41,282 bases of DNA from a virus (IMGVR_UViG_3300036790_000318:1-41282); one strand, 5' to 3'. Positions 31,128 to 39,217 are shown, numbered from the stretch's first letter. Numbers and translations are program-made. The notes: a model not told the origin generated them from the letters alone.

Positions 31128-33215
31128 CTACATTTTCCTCGGCATCGCGGGCGCACCGGCCCGCACCATTTGATCTGGCGCGATACGGCCCGGCGGCTGC
31201 TTTCCCTGGCGCGGCGGCGCGACCTGGCCGCCCGGCTTCGGCGTCCCGGCCACACCCGGCCCGGCGCCGCCCGGGACGCCCGGATTTCCCTTCGGCATGT
31301 TGGCGATGGCCTTCATCTGCACGGCGCGCAAGTGCATCTGGATATGGGCGTCGCGCTGCGGTCCCTGCGGCAACTCCATATGCGTCTCGATATGCTTCTG
31401 ATCGTCGTCGAGCGGATGCGTCAGCACGTCGAAGCCCTGGCTCAACAGATCGTTCTCGCGGCGCGGATCGGTCGCGAGCTGATGTTTCAGGTCGGTCAGG
31501 ATGCGGCCGGCGAGGCGGGGTCCGAAGATGTTGAGCGCCGCGTGCATCAAAAGCGGCGCCATGTGGAGTTGCAGTCCTTCGAGCTTCTCCGGCGGAATGC
31601 CGTTCAGGACGTTCATGAAGCTGATCTGCTGCTGAATTTGCTGGGCGTTTCGCTGCGCCTCGATGCCGAACCAGCGCAATTGCCAGCGCCGGTTCATCTG
31701 GATCGGCGGCACCTGCTCCATAATAACGTTCATACCCATCTCGCCGAACGAGCGGATGAGAATATCGTCGTCGCGGAACTGATGATCGTACTCGGCGAAG
31801 CGTTGCACCAGCGGCGTCAGGATGCCGCCCTCGATCACCGTCACGGCATCGGACGTGTTGAGCAGGTCCACCTGCTGCTCCTGCGCCACCATGGCCTGGT
31901 TCTGCTTCGATTTCTGGCCCTGGCTCGGAATCATGGTCGAGGTCACGGCGAGCGACTGATTGATCATCTGCGTCGCCGCCGCGATCTTCTCCAGCGCCTG
32001 CTGTGTGGTATCGGGAAATTTCACAAACTCGGTGCTTCTGGGGTTGGCTTCCCATACCGCCGCCAGGTCCAGCACCATCGAGGCATAGCGCGGGTTCTGC
32101 TCCGGGTCGGTCATGACGATCGGCAGCATGGCGAAATGGCCCTGGTCCGCCGCCTCGTTGGCCGTGTCGTTGGCCCAAATCTGCATGTCCATGACGCCTG
32201 GCGAGATCAGCGACATGCCCTTGAACAGTCCGGCGACTTTCTCGACGGGCGCCGACAGGATAGGCTGACGGTCGCACCAGAACGGATTGAGCTTGCAGCC
32301 CAGCACCACATCGTCGCCGCCATAGTAGGCCCGGCACAGGCGCTGCTTGCCGTCCACCTTGAGCCGGGTCCAGACCTCGTAGCCGAGGCAATATTTGCCG
32401 CTCTCGCTGGTCTTGATCCCGGCTGTCTCGGCCTGTTTCTTCGCCGTGTTGGCGCTGCCGGGACCATCCTTCCTGGACATCGACTCCAGCACCGTCTCGC
32501 CGGCATCCTCGGTGAAATCGCCGTCGTCGATCATGCGGCGTATTTCCGCCTTGGACCAACGCCGTCGTACCGTGACCGAGCCACCGCGCGCCAGCGCGCG
32601 CTCCAGACTGTCCACCGTCACCGGCAGGACTAGGAAGTCGTTGTCGGAGATGACCTCGACGGTCGGCCCATCGTCCGGAATCGTCTCCTCGGTAATCTCC
32701 TCGACCTCGCCGAAATCGGGCTGTTCGAGGCCATCGACCTCGACCGGCTTTGTTTCACGTGAAACAACATGCCGCTCGGTCTTGCCCCAATCGACATAAA
32801 TTGTGTACTGGCCCTCGACATCCCCGTTCGCCATCAGCGCCGGCATGATCTCGGTGCGCAGCTTGGTCTCGGTGACGTAGTGCTCCATCAGGGCAATGAT
32901 GGCGTTGACGTTATCGGCGTCCTCGGCCACGACATCGACATAGCGCCCGATCGGCGGGAACATCTGGTTGATGAAGCGGGTGCGGCGCGCCTTGATGGCG
33001 TTACGCACGATGGGCAGGAACAGCTTGGAATTGCCGTTATAGAACTGCCGCGCGCCCAGCACGCAATTGTAGATGTCCCAAAAGTCGAGATTGTCGTCGG
33101 CGCGCTGCTGCTGATCGGTGAAGCCCTTATCCACCTCGGCGAACAGCGTGACCAGCTTTTCCCTGATTTTGGGACGGGTCGAGAGTTCGTCGTCGCGGGC
33201 GGTGATCTTAGGCAT
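31128..33215 (-). CDS. Portal protein
   Basis: This encodes 695 residues, a usual podovirus portal size. The N-terminus has a charged helical lead (LVTLFAEVDKGFTDQQQRAD), then FLPIVRNAIKARRTRFINQM and PPIGRYVDVV. A middle domain follows (WGKTERHVVSRET), and a long Gln/Met-rich helix and unstructured Pro/Gly/Ala tail end the protein (about 560-695). Twelve copies usually form the channel through which terminase pumps DNA. It lies between terminase and scaffold. Confidence 0.8.
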   Translation of the reverse strand: MPKITARDDELSTRPKIREKLVTLFAEVDKGFTDQQQRADDNLDFWDIYNCVLGARQFYNGNSKLFLPIVRNAIKARRTRFINQMFPPIGRYVDVVAEDADNVNAIIALMEHYVTETKLRTEIMPALMANGDVEGQYTIYVDWGKTERHVVSRETKPVEVDGLEQPDFGEVEEITEETIPDDGPTVEVISDNDFLVLPVTVDSLERALARGGSVTVRRRWSKAEIRRMIDDGDFTEDAGETVLESMSRKDGPGSANTAKKQAETAGIKTSESGKYCLGYEVWTRLKVDGKQRLCRAYYGGDDVVLGCKLNPFWCDRQPILSAPVEKVAGLFKGMSLISPGVMDMQIWANDTANEAADQGHFAMLPIVMTDPEQNPRYASMVLDLAAVWEANPRSTEFVKFPDTTQQALEKIAAATQMINQSLAVTSTMIPSQGQKSKQNQAMVAQEQQVDLLNTSDAVTVIEGGILTPLVQRFAEYDHQFRDDDILIRSFGEMGMNVIMEQVPPIQMNRRWQLRWFGIEAQRNAQQIQQQISFMNVLNGIPPEKLEGLQLHMAPLLMHAALNIFGPRLAGRILTDLKHQLATDPRRENDLLSQGFDVLTHPLDDDQKHIETHMELPQGPQRDAHIQMHLRAVQMKAIANMPKGNPGVPGGAGPGVAGTPKPGGQVAPPRQGKQPPGRIAPDQMVRAGAPAMPRKM

Positions 33216-33459
33216 GGATGATGTAGTACGGCGCGCCGACCATCAAGGCGTTGAACATATCCCGCTCCAGCGTCGCGGCGATCTCGTTCGCGACCGGCCA
33301 TTTCGATGGCGCCAGCATAGGTATCCAGTTCGTCCCGTTGCACGTTATCAGCGCCACCCTCTCCGAGAAGATCGGCATGATGTTGCCGACGCGCACTATG
33401 GCGGGGGCCGCGAGAAGCCCGACGACACGACCGATGAAACCACGACGCGAAAGCATCAT
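33208..33459 (-). CDS. Small Tat-signal exported protein
   Basis: This encodes 83 residues. The start MMLSRRGFIGRVVGLLAAPA is a twin-arginine export signal (S-R-R-G-F-I followed by a hydrophobic run and A-P-A). The mature part is about 60 residues with ITCNGTNWIPM and LERDMFNALMVGAP. It starts in an ATGA overlap with terminase, has GGAGGAG just upstream, and overlaps the portal start. Similar short Tat-signal proteins occur between terminase and portal in other alphaproteobacterial phages, as far as I know; function unknown. Confidence 0.7.
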   Translation of the reverse strand: MMLSRRGFIGRVVGLLAAPAIVRVGNIMPIFSERVALITCNGTNWIPMLAPSKWPVANEIAATLERDMFNALMVGAPYYIIHA

Positions 33460-35444
33460 CTCCTCCGGGGCAGCGAGGATCGGTAGGGCTGCCCATCTGC
33501 CACGGTAGCATAATGAAAGTTGGGGCGCTCGTCATCCGGCTCGCCGGTCTTGAGCAGGCCGGCGAAGGATTCGAGGCCCTCCATCAGCACCCGATAGACT
33601 CCTTCCTCGGCGAAATCCGCCAGTAGGCCGCCCTTCAAGATCGCTCGGGCGTAGCCTCCGGCGACGGCGTTGAGGGTCCAACGCGCTTCGCTGGACACCA
33701 ATAAAGCCGGCATCCCCCGGTGTGTCCGGCGCAAATAACTCCGAATTTCGCCCCGTCCCGAACCAGGCTGCACTCCCCGTCGAACCTCCGAAACAAAGCG
33801 GCGAGCCGCCTGGGCAAGTCCGACGTTGTTGTATTGCTCGAAGTGTATGGGGCCCGCAACAAGGCTTGGATTTCTTCCTGCAACAAGTTGAGCCTCCTGG
33901 ACGATGTCTTTCAAAATAGCGCCCGGGTCGCCTTCGCGCACCCAGTCGGCGAAGATGCGGAGCGAGCCGTCGAGGAGCTGGACCAGCACCGCCGTCGTCA
34001 TCGCCTGCGTGGCGTTCAAGGCCAGCCAGCACGGCCGGCCGGGCGCGGGCGCCAGTTCCTCGGCGACGTTCTGCGTCGTGAAATCCTCGTAAATCGGCGC
34101 GCCGGGCCGCATGCGCAGGGCATAGGCCAAGGCGTTCATGGCGTCGATCCGGCCCGAGGGGAAGTTGGCGAACAGGGCGCGGGCTTCCTGGTTCTCGGTC
34201 GCGAAAACGATCTCCCGCGCCATGGCGAAGGGCTGGAGGGCGCGGATGAAGTCGATCTTGCCCTTGGGCGCCTTCTCGGCCCGCACCGGCAGCACGACGC
34301 CGCGCCGCACCTGCTCCTGCCGGATCGGCTGCATCAGCCACTCGTTGAGCCCGTCCGCCTCGACGCCCTGATAGACCGGGTGAAACACCTCATGCTCGGC
34401 GAACAGCGATTCGACGATCTCGTTCGGCATCAAAGGCCGCTGCCACATGTCCCAGACGGTGAGCTTGTTCGCGATCCAGGACCAGGTCGCCGAGCCGGTA
34501 TGGGCGGCGTTCGGCCCGACCGTGCGCGCCGGGTCTTTCATCGAGTAGACCGCCTGCCAGGTGTGGATCGTAGGCTCGACCCGGACCATCTCCGGCTTGA
34601 AGGGTTTCGACTCGGGCGATTCCGAGTGACACATATAGTCGCTCTCGTACTCCGGCCCGCGCCCCACCGCGTACATCTGGCGCCGCTTCAACTCGATCGT
34701 TTCGAGGGGATAGCGGTCGGGCCAGGTGGCGCAGCGCTCGCCCTGCGCGCCCCGATATTCCCAAGGGTAGACCTTGACGACGAATTGCGAGTCGGGCCGT
34801 TTCAGCACGTTGGCGATGCACTCGGGATGCATGTCATTTGCCAAGACGCGCACCCGCAGGGTCGGCTCGTCGCCGGACGGCAGCAACTCGTTGAAAAACC
34901 ATTTCTGGATTTTCTCGCGCGTCTCGGCGGAGCGCACGCTGTCCTGGTCCTCGATGTCGTCGGGCAGGATGAAGTCCGGCCGGAAATCCTCGTTCTTGGT
35001 GCCCCGGATCGCCTGGCCCCTTCCCATTGCCGTGATGGTGCAGCCGTTGGTCAGTTCGATCTGGTCGTCGCCCCACGGCCGCGAGCGCATGTCGCCGAAG
35101 AGTTCGATAAGGCGGGCGTTCTTCTCGAACTGGCGGCGAATCGAGTGAAGGCGTTCCTGGGCCTTGTCCAGCGAGGCACCGACGATGAGGCCGTGCTTGA
35201 TCTCGCGGTAGATCGCTTTGATACAAACCCCTTCCTCGGCCAGCGTCGATTTGGCGGAGCCACGGAACGCGATCTCGCACAGATTGCGCATGCCGGGCGC
35301 TTCCGAGTGAAAATCGTCGATCATTTCGAGGTGGAAGGGCGCGGTCTTGTTGCGGTGTCGGTGGGCGAACAGAACCGCGTGAGCAAGGCGCCGGTCGCGA
35401 TAGAGTCTGGCGATCGCCTCGTCGCGCAGGTCACTCGTCATCAT
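33456..35444 (-). CDS. Terminase large subunit
   Basis: This encodes 662 residues starting at one of two adjacent ATGs (35444 or 35441). The ATPase domain has an unusual Walker A, FRGSAKST (about 60-67), and Walker B DFILPDDIED (about 157-166). A later RNase H-like nuclease domain lies around ALNATQAMTTAVLVQ (about 485 on). It cuts concatemeric DNA and drives it through the portal using ATP. I see no classic small terminase gene; the 37-residue acidic gene just upstream is too short. Confidence 0.8.
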   Translation of the reverse strand: MMTSDLRDEAIARLYRDRRLAHAVLFAHRHRNKTAPFHLEMIDDFHSEAPGMRNLCEIAFRGSAKSTLAEEGVCIKAIYREIKHGLIVGASLDKAQERLHSIRRQFEKNARLIELFGDMRSRPWGDDQIELTNGCTITAMGRGQAIRGTKNEDFRPDFILPDDIEDQDSVRSAETREKIQKWFFNELLPSGDEPTLRVRVLANDMHPECIANVLKRPDSQFVVKVYPWEYRGAQGERCATWPDRYPLETIELKRRQMYAVGRGPEYESDYMCHSESPESKPFKPEMVRVEPTIHTWQAVYSMKDPARTVGPNAAHTGSATWSWIANKLTVWDMWQRPLMPNEIVESLFAEHEVFHPVYQGVEADGLNEWLMQPIRQEQVRRGVVLPVRAEKAPKGKIDFIRALQPFAMAREIVFATENQEARALFANFPSGRIDAMNALAYALRMRPGAPIYEDFTTQNVAEELAPAPGRPCWLALNATQAMTTAVLVQLLDGSLRIFADWVREGDPGAILKDIVQEAQLVAGRNPSLVAGPIHFEQYNNVGLAQAARRFVSEVRRGVQPGSGRGEIRSYLRRTHRGMPALLVSSEARWTLNAVAGGYARAILKGGLLADFAEEGVYRVLMEGLESFAGLLKTGEPDDERPNFHYATVADGQPYRSSLPRRR

Positions 35445-35544
35445 CCTCAACGGACTCGCCGTCACCCTCGTAATCGTCCAGCTCAAAGCTATAGCAGAAT
35501 GGCGTCTCGTCCATATCCTCGACCACGTCGGCGTAATCGGGCAT
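35431..35544 (-). CDS. Very acidic 37-residue protein upstream of terminase
   Basis: This starts in a TGATG overlap with the KTSC gene and ends overlapping the terminase start by about 14 bases. The sequence MPDYADVVEDMDETPFCYSF continues into an Asp/Glu-rich tail (12 of the last 17 are acidic). It could be a DNA-mimic or terminase accessory, but this is only inferred from charge and place. Confidence 0.55.
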   Translation of the reverse strand: MPDYADVVEDMDETPFCYSFELDDYEGDGESVEDDDE

Positions 35545-35765
35545 CAGCGCCTTGGCGTTCCGGTGTGCTGCTTTTTGATGTGGCGGTGGAAATACTGGCC
35601 TTTCGAGGTCGCGGTCGTGGCGCCTAAATACTTCTCGTGCGGCACATTCTCGTAATCGTAGGACGAGCCATCGGCGAAGTGGATGGTCAGCACGCCGGTC
35701 TCGTCGTCATGCTCCCACTGGATGGTGTGGGAACTGCCGGGCGTGTCGTGGACGTGCTTGGTCAT
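35544..35765 (-). CDS. KTSC-domain protein
   Basis: This encodes 73 residues from ATG 35765. GVLTIHFADGSSYDYENVPH followed by ATTATSKGQYFHRHIKKQHTG matches the KTSC domain, a small beta-rich fold named after a conserved lysine-threonine-serine-cysteine pattern, often fused to nucleases or found alone in phages. Here the K-S region is present as SKGQYF. Its role is not established. It overlaps both neighbours. Confidence 0.75.
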   Translation of the reverse strand: MTKHVHDTPGSSHTIQWEHDDETGVLTIHFADGSSYDYENVPHEKYLGATTATSKGQYFHRHIKKQHTGTPRR

Positions 35766-36235
35766 GTCGGCAGTGGGTTGCCGTACCCGTCCGTCCCCTC
35801 GACCGAGGGGAGCCATGGCTCGGCGTCGATGGCGGCCTGGTAGAGCTGTCGCTGGGTGTAGGCGATATGGCCCTGCTCCATCAGGAGGCAGGCGCAAGCG
35901 ACGCGCACCAGGAAGTCCCGGCTGATCGGCCAGACCTCGTCACCAATCCGGCAACCCGCCACGTCGGCGATCTTGACGGCATAGGCCGCCGTATCGTTGC
36001 CGTCCGCCTCCGGCGCATAGTGATGGGCGAACTTGGCGGGCGAGTTGTAGCCCTCTTTCCACGCGTTCCAGATGTCGAGGAAGCCGGCGCGCAGGCCGTG
36101 CTCGATGGTGTCGAAGGTGCAGAACGGGCCGTCCTGGCCGGTCTGGCCCAGCCATTTGAACCGGGGGTTGACCTCAATATCGAACGGGTTGTTGTTGCGC
36201 TCGCCGCGCGTCGGTTCGCTCACCATGGCAACCAT
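35762..36235 (-). CDS. Lysozyme-like muralytic protein (endolysin candidate)
   Basis: This encodes 157 residues from ATG 36235 (ATG 36226 is an alternative). TRGERNNNPFDIEVNPRFKW resembles the R-G-x-R-N-N-N-P start of phage P5/structural-type peptidoglycan hydrolases, in which a Glu after the Arg-Gly serves in catalysis. The later HHYAPEADGNDTAAYAVKIA is also characteristic of this group. There is no signal peptide, so a holin would release it. It sits downstream of the holin-like and lipoprotein genes. Confidence 0.75.
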   Translation of the reverse strand: MVAMVSEPTRGERNNNPFDIEVNPRFKWLGQTGQDGPFCTFDTIEHGLRAGFLDIWNAWKEGYNSPAKFAHHYAPEADGNDTAAYAVKIADVAGCRIGDEVWPISRDFLVRVACACLLMEQGHIAYTQRQLYQAAIDAEPWLPSVEGTDGYGNPLPT

Positions 36236-36270
36236 CATCCTTACTGCAAATCGCGGTCGAATCTCTCTGT

Positions 36271-36491
36271 TTAGTGGAGCAGACGACAGTGCGCATGTTG
36301 CAGCACTTTCTTTCGCTCTTGCAGGATGATCTTCCGGCTCCCGATAGCCCTCTCTGGCTTCGAGTGATTGACGGCGGTCTGTCCTAATTGCTCGGACCAG
36401 AGCGACCAGCCGCGCGTCGTCGCGTCTTTGGCGCGACGGATGCGGCTTTCTTTTTTGTGGTCTCATGCGGCCTCGGCGGCGTGCCGAGCAT
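36271..36491 (-). CDS. Candidate gene decoded by -1 ribosomal frameshift
   Basis: ATG 36491 opens a 35-residue frame (MLGTPPRPHETTKKKAASVA...) that stops at 36384. Codons 12-14 read ACA AAA AAG, so the slippery heptamer A_AAA_AAG (36456-36450) is exactly in frame. The -1 frame has no usable start codon but stays open to TAA 36271. A slip would give a 73-residue protein continuing ESRIRRAKDATTRGWSLWSE and ending in a Lys/His-rich region. Downstream, AGCCGC pairs with GCGGCT and CGTCGCG with CGCGACG, and a GAGG lies 14 bases upstream of the heptamer. Function unknown. Confidence 0.55.
36404..36448 (-). promoter_or_regulatory. Two-tier GC-rich RNA hairpin after the slippery site
   Basis: Reading the - strand just after A_AAA_AAG, AGCCGC pairs with GCGGCT (6 bp), then an internal loop, then CGTCGCG with CGCGACG (7 bp) around the 7-base loop CCAAAGA. 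The upper stem starts 11 bases after the heptamer. This is the classic layout of a frameshift stimulator. Coordinates are approximate by a few bases. Confidence 0.5.
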
Positions 36492-36509
36492 GCGCTTTAC
36501 TGTGTGCTC

Positions 36510-36752
36510 TCACGTGCCGGTTCCCTGCCGAACGGCTGGTTGATACGGCTCGGCTGCTCCAGAAGACTTTAATCGCCTTTCACGCGACGACGCCTTAGCC
36601 ATCGCGCGATAGACGCGGCAAAGCATTGCTCGTTCATTCCAGTCATCGCTAGAGCGCCAGCGGTAATAGACGCGCTCGCCCGCAGCCATCATGAGCGGCG
36701 AAATAGGCGGATTTCCTACAGGTATGGGGACACTCAAGGCGCGGTACCTCAC
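36510..36752 (-). CDS. Hypothetical protein of the lysis region
   Basis: This encodes 80 residues from GTG 36752, which overlaps the microprotein stop as GTGA. It starts MRYRALSVPIPVGNPP, continues MAAGERVYYRWRSSDDWNER and ends in an Arg/Ser-rich helix. It is aromatic and basic, with no signal or membrane span. It may bind nucleic acid. The coupling to its neighbours favours translation. Confidence 0.5.
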   Translation of the reverse strand: MRYRALSVPIPVGNPPISPLMMAAGERVYYRWRSSDDWNERAMLCRVYRAMAKASSRERRLKSSGAAEPYQPAVRQGTGT

Positions 36753-36811
36753 CCTTCTTTCCGCAAATATATAATTGCCATCGCAAGCGACAGGAGAAGG
36801 AGCCACCGCAT
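36749..36811 (-). CDS. 20-residue hydrophobic microprotein
   Basis: The ATG sits in a TGATG overlap with the upstream stop, and the TGA overlaps the next GTG start. The peptide begins MRWLLLLSLAMAIIYL, a single short membrane segment, with a charged end (RKEG). Perfect coupling on both sides is the main support. It could tune holin timing (inference). Confidence 0.45.
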   Translation of the reverse strand: MRWLLLLSLAMAIIYLRKEG

Positions 36812-37044
36812 CAGGTGGTCGCCTGCTGGTCCTTGGGCCCGTACTTGGTCCACAAATCCTGCATCTGCTGTTGCAGTTGCGGATCGGGCGGCGGAGTTAC
36901 GACACCGCCCGCCGTGGTGGCGACGGAACCCTCATGGGCCTGGTTCAGGACGTTGATTACCTGCTCGATCCCGCCGACCACGGCGGAGGCGGCCGAGATG
37001 ATGGTCGGCAGGTTGGTCAGGATGAGAAGGAGGATCGCCGGCAT
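36811..37044 (-). CDS. Small membrane-associated protein of the lysis region
   Basis: This encodes 77 residues. Residues 2-26 are hydrophobic (PAILLLILTNLPTIISAASA). Residues 27-45 are an amphipathic helix (GIEQVINVLNQAHEG), and the rest is Gln/Pro-rich and soluble. The one-span layout with a polar tail fits a holin accessory or spanin-like protein, but no spanin signature is clear. Confidence 0.6.
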   Translation of the reverse strand: MPAILLLILTNLPTIISAASAVVGGIEQVINVLNQAHEGSVATTAGGVVTPPPDPQLQQQMQDLWTKYGPKDQQATT

Positions 37045-37045
37045 G

Positions 37046-37483
37046 TCAGTTGCTCGCCGGGGCGGCGGGCGCCACGGAGGGGGGCGTGCTCGCGGATGCG
37101 CCGTCCTTCAAGAGGCCGCTAGCCGCCGGTGCCGTCGCCGGGTTGGCCGCGGTCTTGATCTGCGCCTCGATCCCGGCCAGCACCGCCAGCACGGTCGGCG
37201 CATCGGCTACCGCCGCATTGCAGGCCTTCTGCACGATGGCGAGGTCGGACTGCGCCGTGTTCGAGGCGCCGCCCTTCAAGATGCCGCTGGCCGCCGCCGA
37301 GACGGCGGGCACCGCCGCGCACGCCGCCGCGACATCGGCCGCCAGTTGTGGCCCCGCCGCCGTCACGGTCGAGGCCACGCTTTGCAGAACCGAGCAGCCG
37401 ACAACGAGAAGGACGGGAGCGGCCACGGCGACGGCCACGGCGACGGCCACGGCGCCAGCCAGAACGAGTTCGCGAATCTTCAT
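37046..37483 (-). CDS. Predicted lipoprotein of the lysis region
   Basis: This encodes 145 residues. Residues 1-29 form a signal: MKIREL, then an Ala-Val repeat, then the lipobox VVGC with Cys-30 as the lipid site. The mature part is Ala-rich helix with two further cysteines and repeated GILKGGAS / GLLKDGAS elements. An outer spanin or an exclusion lipoprotein is possible. AAAGGGG upstream is a good ribosome site. It lies between two membrane-protein genes. Confidence 0.65.
   Translation of the reverse strand: MKIRELVLAGAVAVAVAVAVAAPVLLVVGCSVLQSVASTVTAAGPQLAADVAAACAAVPAVSAAASGILKGGASNTAQSDLAIVQKACNAAVADAPTVLAVLAGIEAQIKTAANPATAPAASGLLKDGASASTPPSVAPAAPASN
37421..37456. repeat. 12-bp tandem repeat encoding Ala-Val repeats
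   Basis: Three 12-bp units based on GGCCACGGCGAC lie in the signal-peptide part of the lipoprotein gene. They encode alternating Ala and Val in the membrane segment. Slippage could change the segment length in steps of four residues. Confidence 0.75.
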
Positions 37484-37498
37484 GCCGACCCCTTTGGG

Positions 37499-37714
37499 TT
37501 AATCGTTGCCGAACTTGCGCGGGACGAAATACACGAGGCAGGTGACGACGATGGTTTGCGCCGCCGCGCATATCTCCGGCGGCAGCGGCGTTCTGACCAC
37601 CTGATCGATAATGTAGATCAGCACGATCGCCACCGCGCCACCGAGACCGGCGAAGATCGCCTTGTTGGCCCCCTCGTTCGCGCCGACCGGCGGATTGGGA
37701 TTGGGCGAAGTCAT
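37499..37714 (-). CDS. Holin-like two-span membrane protein
   Basis: This encodes 71 residues from ATG 37714 (MTSPNPNPPVGANEG). Span 1 is AIFAGLGGAVAIVLIYII and span 2 is EICAAAQTIVVTCLVYFV, joined by a short polar loop and followed by a basic end (PRKFGND). This is the topology of class II holins, which open the inner membrane to release the muralytic enzyme. It heads the lysis module. Confidence 0.65.
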   Translation of the reverse strand: MTSPNPNPPVGANEGANKAIFAGLGGAVAIVLIYIIDQVVRTPLPPEICAAAQTIVVTCLVYFVPRKFGND

Positions 37715-37757
37715 GCGAGGAAACCCCCTTGGTCCGCCGCGAACCGCGCGACCGTGT

Positions 37758-38081
37758 TCACGCTTGATCGAGCGGAATGAGATCGGAGCCCGTTGACGGC
37801 TCCGCCTTCGGGGGAGAAAGGTTGTATTGAGTGTTTCCCATACCGACGCCGAACTCCTGTCCCGGAGGCAAGCGGACGGTTCCGACCGCGGCATTTTCGA
37901 GATGTATCGGCTCGGCATCGGCGCCATGCCCAACATCCCAGACATGCTCCAGGATCGCGTGCGCCGCCGCTACCACCTTGTGTTCCGGCTCGGTATGTCC
38001 GAACGGCAGATCGCTCTCATACCCGCGCAAGGCCGTAATCACCTTCGTCCGACCCACCGCCATGAATTCCGCCCGGTCCAT
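37758..38081 (-). CDS. Hypothetical protein, first gene of the late operon
   Basis: This encodes 107 residues from ATG 38081, with GAGGAG about ten bases upstream. The first 50 residues form a helical domain (AVGRTKVITALRGYESDLPF; VVAAAHAILEHVWDVGH). The end is Gly/Pro-rich. No family recognised. It sits directly below the long non-coding region, so the late promoter probably lies within a few hundred bases upstream. Confidence 0.65.
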   Translation of the reverse strand: MDRAEFMAVGRTKVITALRGYESDLPFGHTEPEHKVVAAAHAILEHVWDVGHGADAEPIHLENAAVGTVRLPPGQEFGVGMGNTQYNLSPPKAEPSTGSDLIPLDQA

Positions 38082-38121
38082 TACCTGTCTCCTCACAAGG
38101 AAGCCCAAGCCTTACAGCAAT

Positions 38122-38140
38122 TTCCATCGAGGCACAAGAG
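38122..38140. repeat. 19-bp direct repeat, copy 1
   Basis: TTCCATCGAGGCACAAGAG recurs with one mismatch at 38304-38322, 182 bases away. On the - strand it reads CTCTTGTGCCTCG(A/C)TGGAA. Copy 1 lies about 40 bases upstream of the first late gene, so it may be part of a late control element. Confidence 0.6.
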
Positions 38141-38303
38141 CGGATTCGGCGGCGATGCAAGGGATAGGCGGGCGCGCCGGACCTTTTCATTTCCGGCAAG
38201 GATGAGACCGGACCAGTCCTTCCCGCTTATGGACGCCCAGTAGGTTTTGTAGAATAGCTGCGGTTCGGAAGCCAGAAGAAAGTACCGAGGGCGTGTGGCC
38301 AGC

Positions 38304-38322
38304 TTCCAGCGAGGCACAAGAG
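38304..38322. repeat. 19-bp direct repeat, copy 2
   Basis: TTCCAGCGAGGCACAAGAG matches copy 1 at 38122-38140 in 18 of 19 bases and in the same orientation. Confidence 0.6.
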
Positions 38323-39108
38323 ACGATTTAATGCCGAACGCGCCGAAAAAACGCCGAAAGGCATCGGCGGAAAGCGCCCGACCTATCGGCGGACTGGCTG
38401 GCTGGATTACCAGCTTGATTCATCAAGTAGTCGGGAGAGAGTGCACTTCTCAGAAGTAAAAAGATATATCGGCGAGGTTTTGTCTGTGGCGGACCCCAAT
38501 GCGCCGCCATCGGTTTAGTCCGAAGCCGCTCCTCGAACGCGGCGAGTTCGGGCGGGTATGCGCTTTTGTTTTCCAAACGGCTCCGCAGTTCTGATGAGGT
38601 GGGGAAATAGGCCACTAGAATAGTTTGGCACGGAGGTTTATGCAACGAGCCTGCATCTGACGAGGCCGCACCAGACGAAGGCGATCCTAGCCCGCAGTTT
38701 GATTTTGCGACGGCACGCCTAAAACGCCGATGGGACATCCCTAGGCTGAGGATGCCCCATCTTAAACTCGGTATGGGGCCTGCAAATCACCCCACATAGC
38801 GCTCCCGCCAGGAGCCCAAAACCCTTACGTGCGGTGCTACGGCATACAGGATATCACCGTGTCCCCGAGTCTGGCGATTATCCCCATAACTCACTGGCGG
38901 TAAAAAGTCAATTAACCCCTCGGTTTCCGGCGCCGCCCAGTGCCCTAAAGTTTGTCATCCACTCTCAAGGTCTGACCATGAATTTGTAAAGTGGCCCCAG
39001 TTCGGAAGCAAGGGGTAAATTCTCCAGCCCCACCCGTCCCTCCCCAGATTTTCCCCGAACAGCACCCCATCACTCTACCTGCCCGCTAGACTACCTCTCG
39101 CGTGCGGC

Positions 39109-39127
39109 TGATAGACTCTATCTATCA
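39109..39127. promoter_or_regulatory. Operator-like repeat TGATAGA-N5-TCTATCA (site S1)
   Basis: TGATAGA-CTCTA-TCTATCA has perfect 7-bp arms and a 5-base spacer. The same arms and spacing recur at 39218-39236 and, with one end-base change, at 30949-30967. Such spacing suits a dimeric helix-turn-helix regulator. Confidence 0.65.
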
Positions 39128-39145
39128 ACGCTTAATCCGTACCGT

Positions 39146-39181
39146 GCTCGCCCGACGCGTCAGCGTCGGAGCAAAGCGAGC
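39146..39181. repeat. Nested inverted repeat (cruciform/hairpin)
   Basis: CCGACGC (39152-39158) pairs with GCGTCGG (39163-39169) around the loop GTCA. The outer GCTCGC (39146-39151) pairs with GCGAGC (39176-39181) across a 6-base bulge on one side. It lies between operator-like sites S1 and S2. Confidence 0.65.
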
Positions 39182-39201
39182 GCGGTGCTCTTCGGCACCG
39201 C
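39182..39201. repeat. Perfect hairpin with TCTTCG loop
   Basis: GCGGTGC (39182-39188) pairs with GCACCGC (39195-39201) around the loop TCTTCG. It follows the nested hairpin directly. No T-run follows on either strand, so it is not a plain terminator. Confidence 0.6.
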
Positions 39202-39217
39202 TTGGCACCGAGCAGAT

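Noticed and set aside
30962-31255. Leftward frame with a possible ATT start after the portal gene
   Set aside because: Good GGGAGG upstream, but no normal start codon and weak codon bias; not called.
37441-37456. CRISPR-like short repeats
   Set aside because: They are contiguous 12-bp coding repeats without spacers.
38093-38317. 74-residue leftward open frame
   Set aside because: It includes both copies of the direct repeat edges and has no coupling or known motif; kept as regulatory region only.
38328-38738. 136-residue leftward open frame
   Set aside because: Arg/Ser-rich mixed composition, no ribosome site, no coupling and no family look; more likely open by chance in the non-coding region.
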